Source of the DNA: Isoetes taiwanensis
Lineage: Eukaryota > Streptophyta > Lycopodiopsida > Isoetales > Isoetaceae
DNA: 64,000 nucleotides
NCBI GenBank assembly: GCA_021234155.1
Contig: JAJEKV010000046.1
Location: forward strand, 10,291,168-10,355,167
Direction of reading: 5' to 3'
Of this stretch, positions 41,559 to 55,142 are shown in pieces; position 1 is the first letter of the stretch; the number at the start of each line of letters is the position of its first letter. The notes under the pieces were generated by a model. It saw only the letters and a program-made list of their open reading frames with translations. It did no database searches and had not been told where the DNA came from. Both the position numbers and the translations under genes were made by a program.

Positions 41559-44274
41559 TGGCATTGAAGTTGTGCTTTCAGTCGAGCTTGAGCTCCCATC
41601 TCTAAGGTTAGCTCACAATCTATGTTTACCCTTTGAATATGCCTTGCAGGAAAGATTGGATACCCTTTTGCATTTAGACGAATACAGGATGGAGGCTGAG
41701 AAGCCAAGGATTTAGCTGCTTTCAAAGCTGCTCATAAAATACAGGGGACTTTCAAGGCAGGAGAGCTAGTTCTAAAATGGAATAAGTCAAGGGAAGACTC
41801 ATCTAGTAAGTTTGAAAATCTTTGGGAAGGTCCCTATGAGGTGTTGGAACCTGCATGCACCAACTCTTATTGGATGAAGGAACTAACTTCAGGGGTGCCA
41901 CTTCCAAATCCCATCAATACTATCCACTTGAAGAGGTACTGGAACCAGCATATATGTTTGTCCCTTTTTATGCTCTAAAATTTAGATAAGTTATGATTAG
42001 AGTTAAGATTAGATAAGTTAGATTTCACTTTGCTTTTGGTTTCTAGATTAATGTTTTTATTGAGTTCATGTTTGCAGCTAGCCAGAGTACTGAGGATATA
42101 CTATCAAACAGTTCTAAGACAAGAATCTCTACTAATGATTTATCAAGTGTCATATGCAGGGGCACCCTTCTTCCATCTACACCCATCTGCCTTACTGTGG
42201 TCCTACCCTCCATCTAGCCATCTATTCTTCTTTCCATTCTCAGAACAACACTCGCAAATTCAGCTGCACCATCATAGCAGAGTTGCAAGGATTAAGATTA
42301 ACTTGTTTACGTGTTTCCATGACAGGTGCACCCTTCTTCCATCTATGTTCATCTGTCATAAGTGGTCCTGCCATTCATTTCAGCCCTTTATTCTTGTTCT
42401 CATTCCCCAAAAGCACTCTGCACTTCACCTTCACCACCATAGCAGAGTTGCAACCTTTTTTCAGGGAAGGCTACACATTTTCTTGTTTTGGCGAAAATCA
42501 TCACACTAGCACATTCATCTCATCTCCATACACTCCTCACACTTCATTCATACCATCTCCTTATCATCCTCATACTTATTTTCATCCTTATCCACTCATC
42601 ATACTCTATTCATACCATACTATCACCATATTCACATTACACTCACTTCATCTCATTACCACTACATCATCACCTCAATATTTGCACCCCACTTCACCCC
42701 ACCATGTTCTCATTTGCACACTCGGTATAGTTTGAAGACCCTCTATGCATTCCTACCGAGGGGACCAGCCATTTTCTTGTTTTGGCGAGATGTTGCCCCC
42801 AAAGGGCAACATACTAATTGTTGGTTTATGAATTGAAGTTAGGACAAGCCATTTTGGAAGATTAAGTCAAAAAGAGCTTGGTAGTCAACATTGATGTGAA
42901 GGTCAAAAAATATCTATCTTCAAGGTCAACACAAATATTCAAGGTCAACTGCCATGGGAGGTACTTCATTTGAGGTCAAAGTTAGTCAAAGATATGCTTT
43001 ATAAGATTCTGGGTTAAGAAGATTGGAAGATGCTTTTTTGAAGATTGGAAGTTAAAGTTTGGAAGACCCCATGGCACTTGGTTCTACCCCTTAGCCATTT
43101 TTATCCATCTCTATATTCATATCCTATTCTTACCCCTTTGAAATTTTCCTAGTTATTTTTCCCTTATTTCCTCTATACCTATATTCTCTTTTGCTCACCT
43201 CTGCATACCACACCATACTTTGCTTAATCCTTTTTTTCTCTAATGCACCTTATTCCCCCTATGAGATGTTCTTCCCATTGTCTTTCATATTTTTCGCCTC
43301 ATTTTCACTTTTTATGCCACACTCTTGCAATACCCCTAGCCTAACTTCTCGTTTGCAATTTTCTATACCCTTACGCTCTCTTTTCCATTGTGCCATAAGT
43401 GCCCATGTCACACGTGTGTCCCCATGGAATATTCCAACCATGATGCTTGAACCTAGCATGCCTCAAAGACATCAAGTTTTTCTACTAGCTTGTGAAGGTC
43501 TTCCCATTGCCCAAATGATCAAAATCCTTCAACTATTTTATGGGGAGCATCTTAAAACCATAGCCAAGATTTTCAAAATTGCAAAATACAGCATATTCTA
43601 GGTTTATACCATGGAAAATACGGCCACCGTATCGCGCAATTCTTCGAAAAAATACTGCTGTTCAAAATCTAAAATTGGAAATCGGCTTGAATCATGCCTG
43701 AATGGAATTCTTAAGCTTTAAAAACCATCTATTATTGGATTCCCGCTCTCAAGCATCACATTAAGCCTAAATTTAAGTCCCGAGATGCCTAACCATCAAA
43801 TCTAAACCTATATATTTTGGGAATCGTTGACAAAAAATTTTGAAGGCTCGGGACGCACTCAAATTCGACATTAACCGATGCCGAGCATGATTTGAAGAAT
43901 TCTTGAAGTCCCCGAGCATTCCTTGATTAGATTTGCAAAGATCGTGATTGATATTATCTTCTAAAAATTATCTTATGACCTATGATGGATATTTTACAGT
44001 ACTTGAAGCCCTGAAGCATCATTATCTATTGTTATTGTGATTTAATTACCTTCATATCAATATAATTTGACTGCCAAGTTGACAAATCTGTTTCTGATAA
44101 CTTTCTTAGCAATTTCTTGTCTCAAAATATTTTACAATGAAATTCTCGAGTGTCCAAAAGTATTATTGGCCTACTTGCCATCCATCCTTGAGTCATTTGA
44201 GAGCTAAAGGCTTTGAAAAATAAAAAAATATCATACCTAGTTCAAGTTAGAAAAATCAACATTCTGTCATTGAA
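41559..44274 (+). repeat. Array monomer 2
   Basis: Integrase C-terminal remnant to ~41977, 3' noncoding to 42790, LTR from 42791. It carries the 19-base deletion after GAGGCTGAGAA (41697) that all later monomers share and monomer 1 lacks; it causes a frameshift and a stop. The left edge was created by the 2.9-kb insertion. TACGG-CCA-CCGTA is at 43619-43631. Confidence 0.9.
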
Positions 44275-46993
44275 GTTTATGGCATTGAAGTTGTGCTTTC
44301 AGTCGAGCTTGAGCTCCCATCTCTAAGGTTAGCTCACAATCTATGTTTACCCTTTGAATATGCCTTGCAGGAAAGATTGGATACCCTTTTGCATTTAGAC
44401 GAATACAGGATGGAGGCTGAGAAGCCAAGGATTTAGCTGCTTTCAAAGCTGCTCATAAAATACAGGGGACTTTCAAGGCAGGAGAGCTAGTTCTAAAATG
44501 GAATAAGTCAAGGGAAGACTCATCTAGTAAGTTTGAAAATCTTTGGGAAGGTCCCTATGAGGTGTTGGAACCTGCATGCACCAACTCTTATTGGATGAAG
44601 GAACTAACTTCAGGGGTGCCACTTCCAAATCCCATCAATACTATCCACTTGAAGAGGTACTGGAACCAGCATATATGTTTGTCCCTTTTTATGCTCTAAA
44701 ATTTAGATAAGTTATGATTAGATAAGTTAGATTTCACTTTGCCTTTGGTTTCTAGATTAATGTTTTTATTGAGTTCATGTTTGCAGCTAGCCAGAGTACT
44801 GAGGATATACTATCAAACAGTTCTAAGACAAGAATCTCTACTAATGATTTATCAAGTGTCATATGCAGGGGCACCCTTCTTCCATCTACACCCATCTGCC
44901 TTACTGTGGTCCTACCCTCCATCTAGCCATCTATTCTTCTTTCCATTCCTGTAAACAACACTCTGCAAATTCAGCTGCACCATCATAGCAGAGTTGCAAG
45001 GATTAAGATTAACTTGTTTACGTGTTTCCATGACAGGTGCACCCTTCTTCCATCTATGTTCATCTGTCATAAGTGGTCCTGCCATTCATTTCAGCCCTTT
45101 ATTCTTGTTCTCATTCCCCAAAAGCACTCTGCACTTCACCTTCACCACCATAGCAGAGTTGCAACCTTTTTTCAGGGAAGGCTACACATTTTCTTGTTTT
45201 GGCGAAAATCATCACACTAGCACATTCATCTCATCTCCATACACTCCTCACACTTCATTCATACCATCTCCTTATCATCCTCATACTTATTTTCATCCTT
45301 ATCCACTCATCATACTCTATTCATACCATACTATCACCATATTCACATTACACTCACTTCATCTCATTACCACTACATCATCACCTCAATATTTGCACCC
45401 TACACTTCACCCCACCATGTTCTCATTTGCACACTCTGGTACTCGTATAGTTTGAAGACCCTCTATGCATTCCTACTGAGGGGACCAGCCATTTTCTTGT
45501 TTTATGCGAGATGTTGCCCCCAAAGGGCAACATACTAATTGTTGGTTTATGAATTGAAGTTAGGACAAGCCATTTTGGAAGATTAAGTCAAAAAGAGCTT
45601 GGTAGTCAACATTGATGTGAAGGTCAAAAAATATCTATCTTCAAGGTCAACACAAATATTCAAGGTCAACTCGCCATGGGAGGTACTTCATTTGAGGTCA
45701 AAGTTAGTCAAAGATATGCTTTATAAGATTCTCGGGTTAAGAAGATTGGAAGATGCTTTTTGAAGATTGGAAGTTAAAGTTTGAAGACCCCATGGCACTT
45801 GGTTCTACCCTTAGCCATTTTTATCCATCTCTATATTCATATCCTATTCTTACCCCTTTGAAATTTTCCTAGTTATTTTTCCCTTATTTCCTCTATACCT
45901 ATATTCTCTTTTGCTCACCTTTGCATACCACACCATACTTTGCTTAATCCTTTTTTTTCTCTAATGCACCTTATTCCCCCTATGAGATGTTCTTCCCATT
46001 GTCTTTCATATTTTTCGCCTCATTTTCACTTTTTTATGCCACACTCTTGCAATACCCCTAGCCTAACTTCTCGCTTGCAATTTTCTATACCCTTACGCTC
46101 TCTTTCCATTGTGCCATAAGTGCCCATGTCACACGTGTGTCCCCATGGAATATTCCAACCATGATGCTTGAACCTAGCATGCCTCAAAGACATCAAGTTT
46201 TTCTACTAGCTTGTGAAGGTCTTCCCATTGCCCAAATGATCAAAATCCTTCAACTATTTTATGGGGAGCATCTTAAAACCATAGCCAAGATTTTCAAAAT
46301 TGCAAAATACAAAGATATTCTAGGTTTATACCATGGAAAATACGGCCACCGTGATCGCGCAATTCTTCAAAAAAAATCACTGCTCAAAATCTAAAATTGG
46401 AAATCGGCTTGAATCATGCCTAATGGAATTCTTAAGCTTTAAAACCATCTATTATTGGATTCCCGCTCTCAAGCATCACATTAAGCCTAAATTTAAGTCC
46501 TGAGATGCCGGAACCATCAAATCTAAACCTATATACTGGGGAATCGTTGACAAAAAAATTTTGAAGGCTCAGACGCACTCAAATTCGACATTAACCGATG
46601 CTGAGCATGATTTGAAGAATTCTTGAAGTCCCTGAGCATTCCTTGATTAGATTTGCAAAGATCTGATTGATATTATCTTCTAAAAATTATCTTATGACCT
46701 ATGATGGATATTTTACAGTACTTGAAGCCCTGAAGCATCATTATCTATTGTTATTGTGATTTAATTACCTTCATATCAATATAATTTGACTGCCAAGTTG
46801 ACAAATCTGTTTCTGATAACTTTCTTAGCAATTTCTTGTCTCAAAATATTTTACAGTAAATTCTCGAGTGTCCAAAAGTATTATTGGCCTACTTGCCATC
46901 CATCCTTGAGTCATTTGAGAGCTAAAGGCTTTGAAAAAATAAAAAAATATCATACCTAGTTCAAGTTAGAAAAATCAACATTCTGTCATTGAA
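44275..46993 (+). repeat. Array monomer 3
   Basis: Same order as monomer 2, LTR start at 45512. The integrase remnant stops after the shared 19-base deletion. TTTTATGCGAGATG before the LTR replaces TTTTGGCGAGATG. The CCACCGTGATCGCG variant of the LTR palindrome occurs near 46346. Confidence 0.9.
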
Positions 46994-49690
46994 GTTTATG
47001 GCATTGAAGTTGTGCTTTCAGTCGAGCTTGAGCTCCCATCTCTAAGGTTAGCTCACAATCTATGTTTACCCTTTGAATATGCCTTGCAGGAAAGATTGGA
47101 TACCCTTTTGCATTTAGACGCGAATACAGATGGAGGCCGAGAAGCCAAGGATTTAGTCGCTTTCAAAGTCGCTCATAAAATCTGTGGGACTTTCAAGGCA
47201 GGAGAGCTAGTTCTAAAATGGAATAAGTCAAGGGAAGACTCATCTAGTAAGTTTGAAAATCTTTGGGAAGGTCCCTATGAGGTGTTGGAACCTGCATGCA
47301 CCAACTCTTATTGGATGAAGGAACTAACTTCAGGGGTGCCACTTCCAAATCCCATCAATACTATCCACTTGAAGAGGTACTGGAACCAACATATATGTTT
47401 GTCCCTTTTTATGCTCTAAAATTTAGATAAGTTATGATTAGATAAGTTAGATTTCACTTTGCCTTTGGTTTCTAGATTAATGTTTTTATTGAGTTCATGT
47501 TTGCAGCTAGCCAGAGTACTGAGGATATACTATCAAACAGTTCTAAGACAAGAATCTCTACTAATGATTTATCAAGTGTCATATGCAGGGGCACCCTTCT
47601 TCCATCTACACCCATCTGCCTTACTGTGGTCCTACCCTCCATCTAGCCATCTATTCTTCTTTCCATTCCTCAAAACAACACTGCAAATTCAGTTTGCACC
47701 ATCATAGCAGAGTTGCAAGGATTAAGATTAACTTGTTTACGTGTTTCCATGACAGTGTGCACCCTTCTTCCATCTATGTTCATCTGTCATAAGTGGTCCC
47801 CGCCATTCATTTCAGCCCTTTTTATTCTTGTTCTCATTCCCCAAAAGCACTCTTCACTTCACCTTCACCACCATAGCAGAGTTGCAACCTTTTTCAGTGG
47901 AAGGCTACACATTTTCTTGTTTTGGCGAAAATCATCACACTAGCACATTCATCTCATCTCCATACACTCCTCACACTTCATTCATACCATCTCCTTATCA
48001 TCCTCATACTTATTTTCATCCTTATTCATACCATACTATCACCATATTCACATTACACTCACTTCATCTCATTACCACTACATCATCACCTCAATATTTG
48101 CACCCTACACTTCACCCCACCATGTTCTCATTTGCACACTCTGGTATAGTTTGAAGACCCTCTATGCATTCCTACCGAGGGGACCAGCCATTTTCTTGTT
48201 TTATGATGTTGCCCCCAAAGGGCAACATACTAATTGTTGGTTTATGAATTGAAGTTAGGACAAGCCATTTTGGAAGATTAAGTCAAAAAAGAGCTTGGTA
48301 GTCAACATTGATGTGAAGGTCAAAAAATATCTATCTTCAAGGTCAACACAAATATTCAAGGTCAACTGCCATGGGAGGTACTTCATTTGAGGTCAAAGTT
48401 AGTCAAAGATATGCTTTATAAGATTCCGGGTTAAGAAGATTGGAAGATGCTTTTTGAAGATTGGAAGTTAAAGTTTGGAAGACCCCATGGCACTTGGTTC
48501 TACCCCTTAGCCATTTTATCCATCTCTATATTCATATCCTATTCTTACCCCTTTGAAATTTTCCTAGTTATTTTTCCCTTATTTCCTCTATACCTATATT
48601 CTCTTTTGCTCACCTTTGCATACCACACCATACTTTGCTTAATCCTTTTTTTTCTCTAATGCACCTTATTCCCCCTATGAGATGTTCTTCCCATTGTCTT
48701 TCATATTTTTCGCCTCATTTTCACTTTTTATGCCACACTCTTGCAATACCCTAGCCTAACTTCTCGCTTTGCAATTTTCTATACCCTTTACGCTCTCTTT
48801 CCATTGTGCCATAAGTGCCCATGTCACACGTGTGTCCCCATGGAATATTCCAACCATGATGCTTGAACCTAGCATGCCTCAAAGACATCAAGTTTTTCTA
48901 CTAGCTTGTGAAGGTCTTCCCATTGCCCAAATGATCAAAATCCTTCAACTATTTTATGGGGAGCATCTTAAAACCATAGCCAAGATTTTCAAAATTGCAA
49001 AATACAGCATATTCTAGGTTTATACCATGGAAAATACGGCCACCGTATCGCGCAATTCTTCGAAAAAATACTGCTGTTCAAAATCTAAAATTGGAAATCG
49101 GCTTGAATCATGCCGGAATGGAATTCTTAAGCTTTAAAAACCATCTATTATTGGATTCCCGCTCTCAAGCATCACATTAAGCCTAAATTTAAGTCCTGAG
49201 ATGCCTGGAACCATCAAATCTAAACCTATATCTTTGGGAATCGTTGACAAAAAATTTTGAAGGCTCGAGGCGCACTCAAATTCGACATTAACCGATGCTG
49301 AGCATGATTTGAAGAATTCTTGAAGTCCCTGAGCATTCCTTGATTAGATTTGCAAAGATCTGATTGATATTATCTTCTAAAAATTATCTTATGACCTATG
49401 ATGGATATTTTACAGTACTTGAAGCCCTGAAGCATCATTATCTATTGTTATTGTGATTTAATTACCTTCATATCAATATAATTTGACTGCCAAGTTGACA
49501 AATCTGTTTCTGATAACTTTCTTAGCAATTTCTTGTCTCAAAATATTTTACAGTAAATTCTCGAGTGTCCAAAAGTATTATTGGCCTACTTGCCATCCAT
49601 CCTTGAGTCATTTGAGAGCTAAAGGCTTTGAAAAAATAAAAAAATATCATACCTAGTTCAAGTTAGAAAAATCAACATTCTGTCATTGAA
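46994..49690 (+). repeat. Array monomer 4, with a longer integrase-tail frame
   Basis: LTR start at 48207. It has the shared deletion, but extra bases near 47120-47145 restore the frame, so 47012-47419 is open for 135 codons to the normal CLSLFML end, including GPYEVLEPACTNSYW. It has only the C-terminal domain and no catalytic residues, so I treat it as accidental. About 25 bases of the G-poor tract (CCACTCATCATACT) are missing at ~48022. Confidence 0.85.
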
Positions 49691-52407
49691 GTTTATGGCA
49701 TTGAAGTTGTGCTTTCAGTCGAGCTTGAGCTCCCATCTCTAAGGTTAGCTCACAATCTATGTTTACCCTTTGAATATGCCTTGCAGGAAAGATTGGATAC
49801 CCTTTTGCATTTAGACGAATACAGGATGGAGGCTGAGAAGCCAAGGATTTAGCTGCTTTCAAAGCTGCTCATAAAATCAGGGGACTTTCAAGGCAGGAGA
49901 GCTAGTTCTAAAATGGAATAAGTCAAGGGAAGACTCATCTAGTAAGTTTGAAAATCTTTGGGAAGGTCCCTATGAGGTGTTGGAACCTGCATGCACCAAC
50001 TCTTATTGGATGAAGGAACTAACTTCAGGGGTGCCACTTCCAAATCCCATCAATACTATCCACTTGAAGAGGTACTGGAACCAGCATATATGTTTGTCCC
50101 TTTTTATGCTCTAAAATTTAGATAAGTTATGATTAGATAAGTTAGATTTCACTTTGCCTTTGGTTTCTAGATTAATGTTTTATTGAGTTCATGTTTGCGA
50201 CTAGCCGTAGTAATTGAGGATATACTATCAAACAGTTCTAAGACAAGAATCTCTACTAATGATTTATCAAGTGTCATATGCAGGGGCACCCTTCTTCCAT
50301 CTACACCCATCTGCCTTACTGTGGTCCTACCCTCCATCTAGCCATCTATTCTTCTTTCCATTCCTGTAAACAACACTCACGCAAATTCAAATTTGCACCA
50401 TCATAGCAGAGTTGCAAGGATTAAGATTAACTTGTTTACGTGTTTCCATGACAGGTGCACCCTTCTTCCATCTATGTTCATCTGTCATAAGTGGTCCTGC
50501 CATTCATTTCAGCCCTTTATTCTTGTTCTCATTCCCCAAAAGCACTCTGCACTTCACCTTCACCACCATAGCAGAGTTGCAACCTTTTTTCAGGGAAGGC
50601 TACACATTTTCTTGTTTTGGCGAAAATCATCACACTAGCACATTCATCTCATCTCCATACACTCCTCACACTTCATTCATACCATCTCCTTATCATCCTC
50701 ATACTTATTTTCATCCTTATCCACTCATCATACTCTATTCATACCATACTATCACCATATTCACATTACACTCACTTCATCTCATTACCACTACATCATC
50801 ACCTCAATATTTGCACCCTACACTTCACCCCACCATGTTCTCATTTGCACACTCTGGTATAGTTTGAAGACCCCTCTATGCATTCCGGCTGAGGGGACCA
50901 GCCATTTTCTTGTTTTGGCGAGATGTTGCCCCCAAAGGGCAACATACTAATTGTTGGTTTATGAATTGAAGTTAGGACAAGCCATTTTGGAAGATTAAGT
51001 CAAAAAGAGCTTGGTAGTCAACATTGATGTGAAGGTCAAAAAATATCTATCTTCAAGGTCAACACAAATATTCAAGGTCAACTGCCATGGGAGGTACTTC
51101 ATTTGAGGTCAAAGTTAGTCAAAGATATGCTTTATAAGATTCTGGGTTAAGAAGATTGGAAGATGCTTTTTTGAAGATTGGAAGTTAAAGTTTGGAAGAC
51201 CCCATGGCACTTGGTTCTACCCCTTAGCCATTTTTATCCATCTCTATATTCATATCCTATTCTTACCCCTTTGAAATTTTCCTAGTTATTTTTCCCTTAT
51301 TTCCTCTATACCTATATTCTCTTTTGCTCACCTTTGCATACCACACCATACTTTGCTTAATCCTTTTTTTTCTCTAATGCACCTTATTCCCCCTATGAGA
51401 TGTTCTTCCCATTGTCTTTCATATTTTTCGCCTCATTTTCACTTTTTATGCCACACTCTTGCAATACCCCTAGCCTAACTTCTCGTTTGCAATTTTCTAT
51501 ACCCTTACGTCTCTCTTTCCATTGTGCCATAAGTGCCCATGTCACACGTGTGTCCCCATGGAATATTCCAACCATGATGCTTGAACCTAGCATGCCTCAA
51601 AGACATCAAGTTTTTCTACTAGCTTGTGAAGGTCTTCCCATTGCCCAAATGATCAAAATCCTTCAACTATTTTATGGGGAGCATCTTAAAACCATAGCCA
51701 AGATTTTCAAAATTGCAAAATACAGCATATTCTAGGTTTATACCATGGAAAATACGGCCACCGTATCGCGCAATTCTTCGAAAAAATACTGCTGTTCAAA
51801 ATCTAAAATTGGAAATCGGCTTGAATCATGCCGGAATGGAATTCTTAAGCTTTAAAAACCATCTATTATTGGATTCCCGCTCTCAAGCATCACATTAAGC
51901 CTAAATTTAAGTCCTGAGATGCCGGAACCATCAAATCTAAACCTATATACTGGGGAATCGTTGACAAAAAAATTTTGAAGGCTCAGACGCACTCAAATTC
52001 GACATTAACCGATGCTGAGCATGATTTGAAGAATTCTTGAAGTCCCTGAGCATTCCTTGATTAGATTTGCAAAGATCTGATTGATATTATCTTCTAAAAA
52101 TTATCTTATGACCTATGATGGATATTTTACAGTACTTGAAGCCCTGAAGCATCATTATCTATTGTTATTGTGATTTAATTACCTTCATATCAATATAATT
52201 TGACTGCCAAGTTGACAAATCTGTTTCTGATAACTTTCTTAGCAATTTCTTGTCTCAAAATATTTTACAGTAAATTCTCGAGTGTCCAAAAGTATTATTG
52301 GCCTACTTGCCATCCATCCTTGAGTCATTTGAGAGCTAAAGGCTTTGAAAAAATCAAAAAATATCATACCTGGTTCAAGTTAGAAAAATCAACATTCTGT
52401 CATTGAA
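49691..52407 (+). repeat. Array monomer 5
   Basis: LTR start at 50924. It has the shared deletion and a broken integrase remnant. Differences from neighbours cluster at ATTAATGTTTTATTGAG and GCGACTAGCCGTAGTAATTGAGG (50170-50220), where other monomers read CAG, CCAGAG and ACTG. Confidence 0.9.
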
Positions 52408-55142
52408 GTTTATGGCATTGAAGTTGTGCTTTCAGTCGAGCTTGAGCTCCCATCTCTAAGGTTAGCTCACAATCTATGTTTACCCTTTGAATATGCCTTG
52501 CAGGAAAGATTGGATACCCTTTTGCATTTAGACGAATACAGGATGGAGGCTGAGAAGCCAAGGATTTAGCTGCTTTCAAAGCTGCTCATAAAATACAGGG
52601 GACTTTCAAGGCAGGAGAGCTAGTTCTAAAATGGAATAAGTCAAGGGAAGACTCATCTAGTAAGTTTGAAAATCTTTGGGAAGGTCCCTATGAGGTGTTG
52701 GAACCCCGCATGCACCAACTCTTATTGGATGAAGGAACTAACTTCAGGGTGCCACTTCCAAATCCCATCAATACTATCCACTTGAAGAGGTACTTGGAAC
52801 CAAAGATATATGTTTGTCCCTTTTATGCTCTAAAATTTAGATAAGTTATGATTAGAGTTAAGATTAGATAAGTTAGATTTCACTTTGCCTTTGGTTTCTA
52901 GATTAATGTTTTTATTGAGTTCATGTTTTGCACTAGCTTGAGTACCTTGAGGATATACTATCAAACGGTTCTAAGACAAGAATCTCTACTAATGATTTAT
53001 CAAGTGTCATATGCAGGGGCACCCTTCTTCCATCTACACCCATCCGCCTTTACTGTGGTCCTACCCTCCATCTAGCCATCTATTCTTCTTTCCATTCCTC
53101 GTAAACAACACTCACGCAAATTCAAATTTGCACCATCATAGCAGAGTTGCAAGGATTAAGATTAACTTGTTTACGTGTTTCCATGACAAAAGTGCACCCT
53201 TCTTCCATCTATGTTCATCTCATCATAAGTGGTCCCGCCATTCATTTCAGCCCTTTATTCTTGTTCTCATTCCCCAAAAGCACTCTCGCACTTCACCTTC
53301 ACCACCATAGCGAGTTGCAACCTTTTTCGAGGGAAGGCTACACATTTTCTTGTTTTGGCGAAAATCATCACACTAGCACATTCATCTCATCTCCATACAC
53401 TCCTCACACTTCATTCATACCATCTCCTTATCATCCTCATACTTATTTTCATCCTTATCCACTCATCATACTCTATTCATACCATACTATCACCATATTC
53501 ACATTACACTCACTTCATCTCATTACCACTACATCATCACCTCAATATTTGCACCCTACACTTCACCCCACCATGTTCTCATTTGCACACTCTGGTATAG
53601 TTTGAAGACCCTCTATGCATTCCTACCGCTTGGGGGACCAGCCATTTTCTTGTTTTATGAGATGTTGCCCCAAAGGGCAACATACTAATTGTTGGTTTAT
53701 GAATTGAAGTTAGGACAAGCCATTTTTGGAAGATTAAGTCAAAAAGAGCTTGGTAGTCAACATTGATGTGAAGGTCAAAAATATCTATCTTCAAGGTCAA
53801 CACAAATATTCAAGGTCAACTGCCATGGGAGGTACTTCATTTGAGGTCAAAGTTAGTCAAAGATATGCTTTATAAGATTCTGGGTTAAGAAGATTGGAAG
53901 ATGCTTTTTGAAGATTGGAAGTTAAAGTTTGAAGACCCCATGGCACTTGGTTCTACCCCTTAGCCATTTTTTATCCATCTCTATATTCATATCCTATTCT
54001 TACCCCTTTGAAATTTTCCTAGTTATTTTTCCCTTATTTCCTCTATACCTATATTCTCTTTTTGCTCACCTTTGCATACCACACCATACTTTGCTTAATC
54101 CTTTTTTTCTCTAATGCACCTTATTCCCCCTATGAGATGTTCTTCCCATTGTCTTTCATATTTTTCGCCTCATTTTCACTTTTTATGCCACACTCTTGCA
54201 ATACCCCTAGCCTAACTTCTCGTTTGCAATTTTCTATACCCTTACGCTCTCTTTCCATTGTGCCATAAGTGCCCATGTCACACGTGTGTCCCCATGGAAT
54301 ATTCCAACCATGATGCTTGAACCTAGCATGCCTCAAAGACATCAAGTTTTTCTACTAGCTTGTGAAGGTCTTCCCATTGCCCAAATGATCAAAAATCCTT
54401 CAACTATTTTATGGGGAGCATCTTAAAACCATAGCCAAGATTTTCAAAATTGCAAAATACACGGCATATTCTAGGTTTATACCATGGAAAATACGGCCAC
54501 CGTGATCGCGCAATTCTTCAAAAAATACTTCTGTTCAAAATCTAAAATTGGAAATCGGCTTGAATCATGCCTAATGGAATTCTTAAGCTTTAAAACCATC
54601 TATTATTGATTCCCGCTCTCAAGCATCACATTAAGCCTAAATTTAAGTCCCGAGATGCCTAACCATCAAATCTAAACCTATATAATTTGGGAATCGTTGA
54701 CAAAAAAATTTTGAAGGTCGTGACGCACTCAAATTCGACATTAATCGATGCCGAGCATGATTTGAAGAATTCTTGAAGTCCCCGAGCATTCCTTGATTAG
54801 ATTTGCAAAGATCTGATTGATATTATCTTCTAAAAATTATCTTATGACCTATGATGGATATTTTACGAGATTTGAAGCCCTGAAGCATCATTATCTATTG
54901 TTATTGTGATTTAATTACCTTCATATCAATATAATTTGACCGCCAAGTTGACAAATCTGTTTCGATAACTTTCTTAGCAATTTCTTGTCTCAAAATATTT
55001 TACAATAAATTCTCGAAAGTGTCCAAAAGTATTATTGGCCTACTTGCCATCCATCCTTGAGTCATTTGAGAGCTAAAGGCTTTGAAAAAATAAAAAATGT
55101 CATACCTAGTTCAAGTTAGAAAAATCAACATTCATCATTGAA
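52408..55142 (+). repeat. Array monomer 6
   Basis: LTR start at 53663. It shows many small differences: TACTTGGAACCAAAGATATATG at ~52792 against TACTGGAACCAGCATATATG, GACAAAAGTGC at ~53185, and AATCCGCC-type changes. Most lie at CAG/CTG positions of the consensus. Confidence 0.9.

Noticed and set aside
47012-47419. 135-codon integrase tail as a functional gene
   Set aside because: It has only the C-terminal domain. The frame is restored by extra bases at a site prone to apparent errors, and neighbouring monomers are broken.
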